Shown: positions 1-26,026, numbered from the stretch's first letter. The stretch is DNA of 64,000 nucleotides from Metridium senile (GCA_949775045.1 OX459095.1:20640311-20704310), one strand, 5' to 3'. The notes: generated by a model from the sequence alone, not told the origin. Numbers and translations are program-made.

Positions 1-488
1 AGTAAATCGTGATGTGTCACGTTTCATTGGAGTCACGCACCAAAACATTCATTCACGTACTATGTGTGTTCTTACATAATCGTTATAAAACCATCTATTG
101 TTTTCTTCATACAATATTAGTTATATAATATTAATAAAGGATTTTTATTCGATTTGAGCTTCCTTTTCAAATTATTTCTTATATTTTTTGAAAGACTTTT
201 AGATCAGTTAGATATGTATTTTTTTCATTTTGTTTTGTTTTGTTCTTCATCTCTACTTCTCTAGTAGTAAAACGATATCTTTTTCTTCACAATAACACTC
301 TAGTCTGACGCATATAAGTCCATTTGAATACTACACTGTCACTGATAGACATTTCTTTCACCAATTGTTGTCATTACTTGATTTCAATTCGCTCCCTTCA
401 CACATGCATCGATCTCACGTCATCGTAGCGATCCCCAAGCAACCTTCTCCTTATCACCTTGGCTTATCGTGATCACCTGTTTAATGTG

Positions 489-672
489 CAGGGATGGCGG
501 AGCAGGGCTGGGGGGAGGGTTGCAATAATTTTCTGAGAATTTTTTTTTTTAATTTCTTTATTTTTTTCTTTCATTTGTCTCTGTAAATAGGGTTAATGAT
601 AGGGGATAGTTAATGTTGGTGGATAGGAAATAGCTTAGCCCCCCCAATCAAAAAACTGCTCCGCCGTCCCTG
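489..672. mobile_element. 184-bp MITE with 17-bp TIRs
   Basis: CAGGGATGGCGGAGCAG (489-505) is repeated in inverted orientation at 656-672 with one mismatch. The interior is T-rich and noncoding. A CAGGG start is typical of hAT-type ends, but the flanking bases show no clear 8-bp target duplication, so the superfamily is uncertain. Confidence 0.75.
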
Positions 673-1589
673 ATGTAAGATACCTCACTTCCTGGTAAAC
701 AATAGATGTAATACTTTACAACACACAGGAGAGCACGCATTTTTTTCAAAGCAAAGGAAATATCAGCTCAATGTCTTTGCCAATTATGACTGTGAAATCT
801 TTTCATGGGGGACAATAGTTTCTATTAGCCAGTCGTGATGCATTTCTCACTGTTATCTGTTGAGTGTGTTTCATGGCTACTTCAGTTATATTCTTTTTCT
901 TCGTGTTAATTTCTTGTTATCTTTTTTTTTGGTAACTTTCGTCTTCTTTCTTCATAAGTGTTTCTTTCTTCTTTCCTCCTCTTTTCATCCTATCTTATCT
1001 TCCTCAGTAACTTTTGTTCTCCTGTGTTCTCTGCAGCATCGTTCATTTCCGGATGGAGTTTCTGCGCGTCACCTTCCAGCAAATCTCATCGTTATTCTTT
1101 ACAAACTTGGATAGCTTTTATTGTAATACAAGTACCAAATAATAAATAGTAAACTGGACTGTTGTCTATTGTTTCAGTCAATACAATACTTTCTTTGCAC
1201 CTGTGCGACGTACTCTGAAAGTGTTCAAACACAACGTGTTAGCACTACAGATCTTCGCTCCTTTTTGACGGAAATAAAGATTTCCCGCAACAGCTGATCG
1301 GTGGTGTAATTGAAAGCATAATGTCACTGACCCGGCGTGAGGCGTCTGATTATATGTATTAAAACGAATACTAACCTTGATAGTATGTATCACTGCTATA
1401 AAGAAATAATAGATTGTGATCAAATAATATATAGAAAGTCTGGATATATTGTTTGCCCTTTTTACCAGTTATCATCAGCCTAATGACGAGTCACTACCTG
1501 AACCGAGAAGAAACGACTACAAAGACAAACAAAGAAAACAGAATGTAAATAAGGAAGAAGTAAGGTAGAAAGGAAGGAGGTAAAAAACA

Positions 1590-2160
1590 ATAAATGGATG
1601 GATGGATGGATGGATGGATGGAAGAATGGAAGAATGAATAAATGAATGAATGAATGAATGAATGAATGAATGAATGAATGGATAAATAAATAAATGAATG
1701 AATGGATAAATAAATAGATGAATGAATAAATGAATGAATGAATAAATGAATGAATGAATAAATAAATGAATAAATAAATGAATGAATGGATAAATAAATA
1801 GATGAATGAATAAATGAATGAATGAATGAATGAATAAATAAATGAATGAATGTATAAATAAATAGATGAATGAATGAATAAATGAATGAATGAATGGATA
1901 AATAAATGAATGAATGGATAAATAAATAAATAGATGAATGAATGAATAAATGAATGGAAGAATGAATGAATGAAATGAGTAAATATGTGAATAGATGAAC
2001 GAATGGTTGAATAAATAAATAAATAAATGAATGAATGAGAAATAGATAAATGAATTAATGAATAAGCGTATTAATTATTTCCTAAATGACTGAACGAACG
2101 AATTACTAAAAAACTGAAGTAATTAATAAATAAGTCAGCAAACGGATAAATGAATGAACG
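1590..2160. repeat. degenerate tetranucleotide repeat (ATGG/ATGA/ATAA)n
   Basis: Long runs of GGAT, GAAT and AAAT units, with gradual degeneration towards both ends. Confidence 0.9.
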
Positions 2161-3239
2161 ACAGGACAGACGACCAAACTAATGAACAAACTATTGAACT
2201 GATTAAATGGACCAGAAGGAATGAATAAAATGTAGTTAATATAGAAAATAGTTCATAGATAAAGGATTGAGATTGAAAAGAAGAAATAAAAGGGGAAAAA
2301 AGAGAAGAAAAAAACCCGAAGAAAATGTGCAAAGTGATACCGTCCTTCGTGACTTCAGCTTTATCTCACTAATGTTCGGAAATATAGTAATCAGTAAGAA
2401 AGTGATATTGTATCTTAATGTCACGCTTAATGTACAGCCTTAACGTTTCCAAAGAGAACAACTCCTTTTAAAGTCAAAATTCCCTTTTTTAATGGATTGT
2501 TATTAAAGTCATCAAAAGTCGACGATTTCAAGTAGTACGTTTTAAGTTTGAATAATAAATTGTTTGGAATCAGTTGGGTTTTTTTTAGCTAGATTTTTCT
2601 AAAAGCTCAAAACCATTTTATAAATCCACTCAAGTTTGACGTAGATTCCTGCGTGTTCAGTCACGAATCTCTAGTGCACAGTGACGTAACACACATCGTG
2701 ACTGCTGCTCGATAAATTCTATTGACCTTGAAGTTTATGAATTTTAAACATCCCCCAAGGCGCATGACATAAATCCTGAGTTTGATCGCGTGCCATCTAG
2801 AATCAATCCTTACAAAGCGAAATAAACTAAATCTCGGTTAAAATGAGGATTAATTCTTTCCTGTGGTGTATTTGAAGAGTTTTATGGTACGTGAAATAAG
2901 TGCATTACTCGTTTGCGTGTTGTGCGTGATCGATGAATTTATCTTTCGAACATTTCGTGACGTGACTGTGAGTTACCCAGAGTTCATTGCTCGTGGATGT
3001 TGCGTGACGCAAGCGCAGTAAAGGCGCTGCCACATGTGCGTTGTTCCAAAGTTCGTAGGTGAACAAGAGAGAGAGGCCGGTGGTCATGGCAGTTTGAATA
3101 GGACATATAGTACCAACGCTTACTTCTTTTAGTATTAACCACTACGCTCAAGTTGCTCAAAATGCAACTGTGAAATATCATGTTATGGTTTAAAACGTGT
3201 TAAATATTTTCGTCAAGTATGGATAGGGTTTAGTGCTGG

Positions 3240-16936
<13,697 letters not shown>

Positions 16937-19228
16937 CAATTTTGTACAAATAAAACACCAAACTACCATCAAACAATCATTGACTCCGTTACCTCTTTGC
17001 TTGAAACCACCAAACTTTTTTACAACTGGAAAATTTTGTGATCCATTTTCTCAAGGAATAATTATTAGGATGTAATTAATACTAGTTCTAGATAAATGAT
17101 TTTTAAATCAGTAATCACATTCATGTTCGCAAAAGCTTAGCTTGTAGTGTCTTTTAGTAATGCCATTGTTCATTAACTTATTGTAAATACCGACAATTTT
17201 TGAATTAAGAAACAACAAAAAACCTTTTATGCTTAAGGAATTTTAGTGTTGATGTTGTACAGAAACAGAAACGAGGAATTGACAGCACTTGCTTCTAAGT
17301 TTTTTTTACTAGCAGTGCAAGAACACTATATTTGATATAAGTGATTTTGATTTTCCAGGAACTTGTAAGTTTATTGAAACAAGCTGTGATAAGAGCTGTG
17401 CTTTTATTTGCATTCCATACTCAAGAAAATATATCCTATGAATTTGCTCAATAGATTTGAGATTTCTTGTTTCAAAATGCAATCAAGTGATGCAATTTCA
17501 AATTTTCCATTCAGTAAAGCCTGGTTTTCGCAAGTAGCAACATATGCAGACTCAGCATTGCACAGCATTGCACAGCATTGCACAGCTTACAAGAGCTGCT
17601 AATGGGCATTATGCAACTATGTATGTTGCTGATGCTTATGCTGCCACTGTATACGAGGCTTCTTTGTCAAGGAATATGGCTTGAAGCAGGAAGAAGCTGC
17701 CTTGAAGTTAAAATAAACCTTGTTTACACATCTGTATATTCAGGAGATATAGCACTATTTTTATGTTTCAATCAACTTACACGAGTTTCTGGATTATCAC
17801 TTTCAATAACTGTAAGTACTTTGGGCAAATGTGATTTGTTTTGAGTACTTGCAAAGTTTAACTATCATCAATGTTAAGTTAATTTTAGCTTCACTCTATT
17901 ATTAATCACTTTTGTCTCGTTGACTTCTTTGATTTGAATATATAGCACAATTCAAATAAATTCATTTGCAAATTATTGCTAATTTTTCTTGTTGAAGGGG
18001 CTATTTTACTGGAAATATTGAAGTTGGAAGTATTAATTCCAATCTACAACAACAATATTTCAATTTTCAAGGTCACTTGTTAGTGCTTTTTTACTTTTTC
18101 TTCAAAGGGACCACCTTCAATGTTTTCCAGTGAATTTAGTCCCCTATGACAGTAAGTTCTTGAACTGAAAAGCCTATTTTGATTGCATAACTATATCAAA
18201 GATTTCAAAACATCCTGCAACATAATAACACTAGAGTCCATTGTATTATGGCCTCTTTCACAAAGAGCTTTGCTTGATAGGTTCTATCGTGGTAGTGCAT
18301 TTAGATATTGTTGCTTTCAAAATGGCTTTTCATCTTGTTTAAAACTTACAGTTTATCACTATAAAGATGTTTCACTTTTGTGAACATTTCCACTAAATTT
18401 TGTTTTACTTTTTCAAATTTGAAAAACAAAATGAAAACATTTCCAATCACATTGAATTACTAGTTGTAGATAGGAATTTTTTCAATTTAGGCAGAACTAT
18501 GATTCTGCTGGATTGGTTAATGGAAGATCAATCAAAAAAGTGCTTTTATCTACAACAAAATTAGTGTAAAGATAGCTACCTTTTTTACGAACTAAGTGTA
18601 GTTTGTTGTAGATTTAAAAAGCACAAAAATTTATTTGAGAAAATATTAACGATGCTAAAACCTGGTATTTTCAACTTCGCTTTTGCAGTTTCCAATTCCT
18701 TACTATTTTCTACAAAAAGCAGTTTTAGCGTTTTTGATATTTCTCAAATAAATCTTATTGTACTTGTTGAAGGCCCATATTGCATCAGATCTACACATTG
18801 TGAAAAACACATGGAAAATATCTTAGTATTCTACTCAAATTTGATTTTATCATTTTGAATATTAGTATCCGAAAATACACTTTGTTTCATGTTTAGAGTG
18901 TTTTTTTTTTTCTATGAACTATTGTTACTACATTTATTTCACAGATACGGTATAGATAATCGTATTTCCTTTCACGTTTGATAAGATTTTACACACTTGC
19001 AACTAGGTCTCGAGAAAAAACACTCTATTTTGTTTTTGACTATTACTGTGTCTAGTTGACCAATGTACATTTATTAGAATCTCCAGTTTTGGTTTAGTAG
19101 ACTGGTTCTTGTGGGCTTATGTTAACAATATTTTTTTCCTTTTGTATATTTATTTTGTAAGTTTTTTGTATTTATATTTTTCAATGTAATGTATCGTAGC
19201 AATGCACCGTTGCTGTAAGTATAATAAA
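16937..19228 (+). other. NLK: probable NLK 3' UTR and downstream DNA
   Basis: No coding exon is supported here. Candidate poly(A) signals AATAAA occur at 17712-17717 and 19223-19228. The true 3' end cannot be decided from sequence alone. Confidence 0.4.
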
Positions 19229-19450
19229 TGTCAAATGATTTAGCTCCATCGAAATGAATAAAATAAATACAAATGCCATCAAATAGAGACTCTGATGACT
19301 GTTGTTTTGGGAGGGGGGGGGGGGGGGGGGATTTCTACATGGGATTGGGCGATCAAAAATGTTAGTGTTGCGATGGGCGAATTCCATTACAGCGTTATAC
19401 AATTATTCTGTAAAGTCCGTACTGCGTATGAAGTTTGAATATTAAAGCTT

Positions 19451-20146
19451 AAGCCCCGTCTACACGAGCAATTTTTATGTGGAAATTGTGTATGTGGCAA
19501 TTTTTATTTGCTCGTGTAGATGATCCAAATTGGCCAATTTTTGTGTGAAAACTGTATTTGCTTGAAAGCTGGCATGTTAGTTTTTATGTGGCAAATAAAA
19601 ATTGCCACACATCGAAAATTGTCCGTGTGGACGAGACGACACATAAATGTGGCAATTTTTTGAAGTCATCTGTAGACCCCAGTCCCCAATATTTGCGCGT
19701 CCAACATGGCGGCTTCCACGAGTTAGGGAAAGTTTGTGGAATGGTCGAAGTGAGAGCTATAAGAACCGTGATCTAAAAAGACGCAAAATGAAGAGATTCT
19801 TAACATATTAAGAGAAGATTGGCCAGAAGTAGATCTTCCCGCAATTAAAGGTAAGACCTATATTTGTGCTAAATTAATATTTTGCCTCTCTACGTAATTG
19901 GGTTTTCCAGGGCTTTACCCAACATTTTCTTTTTAGTTTTTTGGTCTTTTCTATTTGATATTGCAGCAACATTAACTTTTCTTTTCTTTATTGGCGCCAT
20001 CTTGCTTTGTATCCTAGCCTTTATTTCGTAGGCGTCTCCGCTGTCCGAAATTATTACTGACGCAAATTGAAAATAAATATTTGACGTTCATCTACACGAG
20101 CAAATAAAAAGTTGCCACATAAAAATTGCTCGTGTAGACGGGGCTT
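19451..20146. mobile_element. 696-bp TIR element (AAGCCCCGTCTACACGAGC)
   Basis: The left end AAGCCCCGTCTACACGAGCA is mirrored at 20121-20146. GTCTACACGAGC-type blocks are repeated internally in both orientations. The middle contains CCAACATGGCGGC and a short open frame ending at a possible donor near 19852, which may be captured exon sequence. No transposase domain recognised. Confidence 0.8.
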
Positions 20147-21040
20147 TAATATTTCACTTATAATTTCAAAATGTTCCGAAACGTATTTACTTTTTTTTTT
20201 GTACTACTTTTCGCTCCTTTTTAATACGACGCTCGCCGTCATATCGCTGTATTTATTGCAGGCATGATTTTACCTCAAGATGCGCAGTAGCCTGCGCAGT
20301 GCAATAGTAGGCCCCGTCCTTAACTGAAATGTGCTAATTTGATATATTTACAGCGACATGAAATACAAAAAAAAATATTTTAGATCTTTTTAAACACTTA
20401 TTTGTTCGTTTTTCCGAATAAAATAATTATTTTATCATTAAATTTGTTTGTTTCTCCGAAAAAAAAATATTTGTAAAAAAATTGTCTTCCTAGTCTGGGG
20501 AAAAAAAAAGTCTGGGATATATTCAGTACCAGTCGTCAAAAGTACAGTAAGAGTATAAATCTAACAGAAATTCAGAGCTACAACACAAAAATAACAACAT
20601 GTTTCAGTCTATTTACAATTTGTGTCTTTTTTTGGCGGAAAAGACAAGAATATTTTTCATAGTAGGCCCATGCATGCGCTCCTAAAGCGCATTTAATTTT
20701 GTTTGTCAACAAGCCATAATTTGTAATTATTGCAAATAAACGAACTTGAAACTTGATGTGGTGAGGAAACTAGTGAGAAAAAACCGCTTCTAAAGAAGTT
20801 CAAAAAGATAGAAAAAAAGGTAGTTTGTTCAGTGCCGTTTACAGAACCTTAGATAGAGTGTGATAGCTAGCGAACTCTTTAAGAACCATTCAACCATACT
20901 GATGAAACAATTTTAGAATTGTTAACAGAATCAAATAGTAAACTCAGTAAATGATGAAATGAATCTGCAGTGTCTCACAGATTTATATAATATATTTCTA
21001 CAACTTATATCAATAACAGACTGCACTGTGATAGAGCGCA

Positions 21041-21267
21041 AACACTTAATCCGTGAAATAAAATCAAAATTGTTACTAACACTGAAATAGTTCTTATTTA
21101 GTGTCTATCACCGCTCAACTGGAACAGTCTAAGAAAAGGTAAATACAAAGGAGACAATGCTTCATTACAGCTTTACTTGTCTAAAATAGTCACTAATAGT
21201 CACTAAATAAGAACTATTAGGTCTATTAGACATTAAAAAATAGATTTTATTTCACGGATTAAGTGTT
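21041..21267. mobile_element. 227-bp MITE
   Basis: AACACTTAATCCGTGAAATA at the left end is mirrored by TATTTCACGGATTAAGTGTT at the right end. A second inner inverted pair reads AATAGTTCTTATTTAGTG. Confidence 0.8.
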
Positions 21268-21403
21268 ATATCAGTATACTAAAGTACATTTCATAACTAC
21301 CATTATATAATTGTTTACGACGATCATGGAATCTAGACATAATAAGTTTATATGTTAATACTAAAACAAACTCACAGCAGGCGTTATTAGCACTAATTAC
21401 TAT

Positions 21404-21567
21404 GAAAATCACTAGAGTGGTAAAATGTCTGTTGAAAATTTGGCCTTGGGGTGTGTCTTTTTGTACCACATGACCAATTTTGAGCAAAATGTTTTGCCAG
21501 AAGCGATCACATGGTACAAAAACGAGACAGAATTTCAAACGAGCATTTTACCAGTCTAGTGATTTCG
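21404..21567. mobile_element. short MITE upstream of the acyl-CoA synthetase
   Basis: ATCACTAGAGTGGTAAAATG (21408-21427) is mirrored at 21544-21563 with one mismatch. Noncoding. Confidence 0.6.
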
Positions 21568-21768
21568 ATAGTATAATCATTACTTTTAAAATCATTATCG
21601 TAATAACATCTTTACTTCGACGAATTAAGAGCTAAAGCTCGAAACGTCAGTAAAGTTAGTTACAAATTTCATTATATTACCTATTATTTAAAAGAGTTTG
21701 CGTTTCTCATTTCAAAAATCTTTTCCCTCGTTTACCCAGATTTCTCAGTAGTGAATCTGTGGTTCAAG

Positions 21769-23319
21769 ATGTCGGCATCGATGAGTTATTACCACAAACC
21801 AAGAACTAATCCACTTGATTATCGTACTATACACCAAATATTCGACGATAACACCGCCAAACACCCTGACAAAGAGTGTATCGTCTTCTACGATGTCAAC
21901 CAACATCGATCTTGCCTGACATATGAACAACTCAAAGACCAATCCATCAAATTTGCTGCGTCGCTTTTAAAACTTGGCTTCAAACGAGGTGACAGGATCT
22001 TGTTGTATTCTCCAAATAGTCTTGAATTGATTGTCTGCTGGATGGCAATGACACGCCTTGGAGTTTGCACAGTATTGATGTGTCCTGGTGATGTGGACTG
22101 GCAAGACGTGATTCTCCTAAAGAGATTGAAATGCAACGGGCTTATATGTGGATTTGAAGGTACCACCGAAGAACAGCGACAGCGCATTGTAGGTGAAATC
22201 GGTGAAAAAATAGAGCAAAAGAACGAACATGGTCAAGCTTACGCGAAGGTCATCATCACCATAGGAGAAATCGTGAAAACAAACATCAAACATCCGAACA
22301 TTCTACAGTACGAGAATCTCATGGATGCGGTGAGCAGCGATCAACCAGATGTAAAGCTTGCTGAACGTAAAGTCGATGCAGACGATTCTGCCTTTGTCTG
22401 CTTCACTTCTGGTAGCAACGGGAAAGCAAAAGCTGTGGTGTATACCCATCATGCTGCTGTAAACGCCGTTAACATCTCTCTTCCTGGTATGGGTATAAAT
22501 GGTGACAGAAAGTCCTTTTCTGGCCGGCCGATTTCCGGGGGTAATGGAGCTTCTGCGGTCATCCTGTCTCTTGTTGTTGGCTGTACGTATATCACGACAG
22601 TGTTGACCAAGCTTACCATGAAGGATTCCTACAAGATCTTGTTTGATATCAACACAGCAGAGAACAGCCACTGTTGTAGTGTTCCTCAAGAACATGTGCA
22701 ACAGCTTCTCGCAGAAAACTTTCAGGATAAGCACGACTTCTCCAAGGTAAGAAACTGCAGTATTACCTAGGAGCTCATTAGTCACTTACTAGCTTACTTA
22801 CTTATATTACTTGCTTGCTCACTTTTACTTACTTATTTAGATAATTACTTATACTGAACTAACTTGCCTATACTCTCACTTACTTACTTACTTGGTCACT
22901 TATACTTACATAATACTTACCTACTGTACAAAGTTACATATATTCTCACTACTTACTTACTTATACTTATTTATACTTACATAATACTTACCTACTGTAC
23001 AAAGTTACATTTACTCTCACTACTTACTTACTTACTTACTTGCTCACTTATACTTATTTATACTTGCTTACATAATACTTACCTACTGTACAAAGTTACA
23101 TATACTCTCACTTACTTGCTTGCCGCACTTGTACTTACTTATACTTACGTACTTGGTTTTTGTAAAGAAAGGGGCTATGTGGTAGACATTGACCTGTAAG
23201 TAAACAAAAAAGGAAAAGGAAAAATTGAAGAAAACGGAAGAATGGAGGTTAGGAAAGAGTAAATAATAAAATATTAAAATAAAAATAAAAAAATAAGTAA
23301 ATAAATACATAAAAAAAAA

Positions 23320-23358
<39 letters not shown>

Positions 23359-26026
23359 ATGAATAAATGAATGAATAAATAAATAAATAAATAAATAAAT
23401 AATAGATAAATAATGAAAAATAAATAAATAAACAAATAATTAATAATTGTGAATAAACAATAAAATAAATAAATACATTCAATACATAAATAACATTGTT
23501 AAAAAACAGTGGTAAAAAATATATAGATGCTAAAAATGAATAGGAAAAACGATAAGTAGGTGAATTGATAAATAAAGAAATAAAAAATTATTATTAATTT
23601 ATTAATTTATTTATGTCTTTATGTCTTTATTTATTTTTATTTATTTATTTATTTATTTATTTGTTTATTTATTTATTTATTTATTTTTTCCCCCCACTCT
23701 TGCACTCTTTCCTAACCTCCATTCTTCCGTTTTCTTCAATTTTTCCTTTTCCTTTTTTGTTTACTTACAGGTCAATGTCTACCACATAGCCCCTTTTTTT
23801 TTTACAAAAACCAGTCATTTAGCATTGACCTAAATTCTTATCCATTCGCATACATTTATTTTTTTATTTACATACAGGTCTATGCATTTGCACATGATTC
23901 TTTTTTAATAAAAACAAATTGGAAATTAAACGAGACTTACTTGTAAGTTGAAGTTTGATTGAGATTCTACCATGTCATCAGTCCGGAACGAAGGAGTCAC
24001 ATGCCCTGTCCCTCCCTTCCCTTACTCCTTGCGCATTGCCGATCAGTCTTAAACGTGTGATACAGAACAATAGGAACGAAGGAGTAAGGGAAGGGAGGGA
24101 CAGGGCATGGTTCCGGACTGATGACATGGTAGAATCTCAATCAAACTTCAACTTACAAGTAAGTCTCGTTTAATTTCCAATTCTATCATGTCATCAGTCT
24201 ACGTCACTACGGAGTCACATGAGATTTCAAAGACCTGTAACACGAACCAGTATGAACAATAAACCGTATTTATTCAAAAACAATGTGTGCGAAAAAGTAC
24301 ACAATAACATCATGCATGCAACATGCAACAGTAAACGTTACACTTTTGATGAGCTCAACACTACAGCTCCAAAATTTTGATCAGTTGTGTCTAGTGGTTT
24401 GTCATAATATCGTGCAAAGGTTGACGCACTGGACCATAGTATGTTCTTTCCTGGTGGTCTTTGTTCTTTCCAAGTACTCCTTTAGATACTCTACGACGCA
24501 GATTCTCTTGTCGTCTGAATATGCGATGAGCTCAAGGGGTGCCAAATGTTTACCTGGCTTGGTTTGTTTTAACTTCTCGTTTATAGTAATACGGAAACCA
24601 TGTTCTAGTACTTGGATATAACTGGTATCCATTTTGTGGATGGTTTGTCCTCGTTGTCCAGTTGTGAGACATAATAGCATGGTCAAATGTAAAGTAAGAT
24701 CCTTTAGTGATAACGAGTTCTTAAGAGGGCTGAAACCTCTCAGATAGTTTAATACAACATTAACGTTCCAAATTTCTGTGTACTTGGGTAAGGCTGGTTT
24801 AAGTTCGAAGATGCCTTTCATACATCGCTTTACAAGAGGGTGTTCTCCAAATGTCCCCCCTTCCCTTAATGTTATCGTCGACGACAATGCTGATCTGGCT
24901 GTGTTTATAGCGCTATAGCCTAATCCAGAACGGTATAACGAGACTAAAAATTCAACCCCATTGCCTACCCCAAGTTGAAAAACATCAACATTTTTGCTAT
25001 CACAAAAACTTTGCCACCTATCTAAATACGTTTTGTATTGTTTTGACGTTCCTTCCCGCCAGGAAGCCATAAGCACATCCTTTGCACATGAAGATAGTTC
25101 ATATCCGTGTTCAATCCCTGCCTGATAAGAGGCAGATCATGAGGTTTAGTTTGTGCCAAAGTGATCGGCAATGCGCATGCGCATCTCATGTGACTCCGTA
25201 GTGACGTAGACTGATGACATGATAGAATAAAGTATGTCTGTCTGTGAACATGGCTTTATTTTTTGAAGGTTGCGGCATGGGGTTTTGGAAGTCAAATAGT
25301 CCCTCGTAAAACCATCAAAGCTTTACTTGAAGCCTTTCCGAAGAAGAGAGCCATTCTCGTATACGCTATGAATGAAGTCCTTACAGTCGGGATCCAACCC
25401 CTAACACACGCAACCATTGACAAGAAAGAAGACTATGGTAAGATGTATATGTTCCCAGATATCGAGGTCAAGGTCATAGATGATGAGGGTCAAGTAGTAC
25501 CTTTAGGAACCAAAGGAGAAATCTGTGTACGAGGACCAAAGATGTTCCTCGAGTACCTCGAGGATCCCGCTGCAACCTCGGCAGCCAAGAAACCAACGGG
25601 ATGGGTTCATACTAGTGATTATGGTATCATGTATGACCGTGCCAGGATCAAAGTACTGGGGCGACAAATTGATTTGATTGCCACTAAAGACAAGGCCTTT
25701 TTTCCTGTCGAGGTGGAAGAAGTACTGCTCGAGAACCCGGATGTCCAAGATGTGGTGGTTGTTGGTGTTCCAAATAAGGATCAGAAAGATGATGTCTGCG
25801 CATGTATCATTGAAGTTCCCGGATCTAACTTGGAAGTGAGGGTCAGTGAGCTTGAAAAATGGTGCGATAATGAGTTTGTAGCTAACAATAATGTATCTTC
25901 CCTAAGGCCAAAGCATTTTCTGTTTATGAAATTAAAGAATTCCCTATTTCAGATGCTGCAAAAATAAATCGTAAAGAAATCCGAAAATACGCACAGAAAA
26001 ATTGTAAACTCTATAAATCAAAATAG
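21769..26026 (+). CDS. acyl-CoA synthetase, ACSF2/medium-chain-like (frameshift near end)
   Basis: AMP-forming acyl-CoA ligase of the ANL superfamily, predicted to activate a fatty or carboxylic acid to acyl-CoA. Exons 21769-22746 and 25269-about 25967; donor GTAAGA, acceptor TGAAG. Residues 1-326 hold the N-terminal domain with the P-loop TSGSNGKAKAVVYTH from residue 213; the usual GKPKG is altered. Exon 2 holds the hinge and C-terminal region with GWVHTSDYG (D443), GRQIDLI and FPVEVEEVL. In the open frame the protein ends at 25965 after about 558 aa with LFQMLQK. A one-base shift in the T run near 25917-25920 restores the family C-terminus, including FPISDAAKINRKEIRKYA with the expected catalytic lysine, ending at the stop 26024-26026. 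Either a base is lost (pseudogenising mutation or assembly error) or the enzyme is truncated. The A5 motif is also odd (VYAMNE). Start chosen as the first ATG; 21781 is an alternative. The substrate cannot be told. Confidence 0.85.
22790..23150. repeat. degenerate (CTTA)n-based tandem repeats in the intron
   Basis: Repeated ACTTACTTACTTA runs with about 100-bp higher-order copies containing CCTACTGTACAAAGTTACAT (near 22920, 22990 and 23080). Confidence 0.85.
23155..23812. repeat. inverted repeat (about 105-bp arms) enclosing (AAAT)n/(ATTT)n
   Basis: The left arm 23155-23259 is mirrored at 23705-23812, including GGGGCTATGTGGTAGACATT. The interior is AAATA-type microsatellite that flips to ATTT-type near the right arm, so the whole block can fold back. 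Its reverse complement carries a CTTACAG-like acceptor motif. Confidence 0.85.
23917..24182. mobile_element. 266-bp hairpin element
   Basis: The sequence folds almost completely on itself: AATTGGAAATTAAACGAGAC at the left end is mirrored at 24163-24182, and ATGTCATCAGTCCGGAAC and CCCTGTCCCTCCCTTCCC pair inwards. A left-arm insertion AAGGAGTCACATG and the loop segment TGCGCATTGCCGATCA are shared with the neighbouring TIR element 24180-25228, suggesting common origin. Confidence 0.8.
24180..25228. mobile_element. 1.05-kb element with 46-bp TIRs enclosing a tyrosine recombinase fragment
   Basis: The left TIR 24180-24225 (ATTCTATCATGTCATCAGTC...) and right TIR 25183-25228 are exact reverse complements as far as I can read. 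Just inside the right TIR lies TGATCGGCAATGCGCA, found inverted in the neighbouring hairpin loop. The only sizeable ORF is the minus-strand recombinase fragment. DIRS-type retroelements carry a tyrosine recombinase and inverted terminal repeats, but no reverse transcriptase or RNase H is present here. Confidence 0.8.
24402..25076 (-). pseudogene. truncated tyrosine recombinase (DIRS/Crypton-like)
   Basis: The 224-aa frame starts LMASWREGTSKQYKTYLDRW, a typical N-terminal core-binding segment of transposon tyrosine recombinases. It continues GLGYSAINTARSALSS and HPLVKRCMKGIF, then LTMLLCLTTGQRGQTIHKMD, whose GQR arginine is the expected first catalytic arginine. A lysine-rich KLKQTKPGKH follows. 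The frame ends before the HxxR box and the nucleophile tyrosine, so it cannot be an active enzyme. The frame is open upstream to a stop near 25138 without an ATG; the listed start is GTG. It sits within TIRs in the intron of the acyl-CoA synthetase, antisense to it. Confidence 0.8.

Larger units (their letters stand above)
1..3239. other. intergenic DNA upstream of NLK
   Basis: I see no convincing gene here. The short open frames are T-rich or low complexity and have no recognisable domain. The stretch contains a MITE (489-672) and a degenerate tetranucleotide repeat (about 1590-2160). The NLK promoter and 5' UTR probably lie in the last few hundred bases, but no clear TATA box is visible. 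Confidence 0.5.

Noticed and set aside
22303..22785. Minus-strand 160-codon frame
   Set aside because: Antisense of the acyl-CoA synthetase exon, with no family similarity.
23249..23833. F/Y/L-rich frames resembling membrane proteins
   Set aside because: Translations of AAAT/ATTT repeats.
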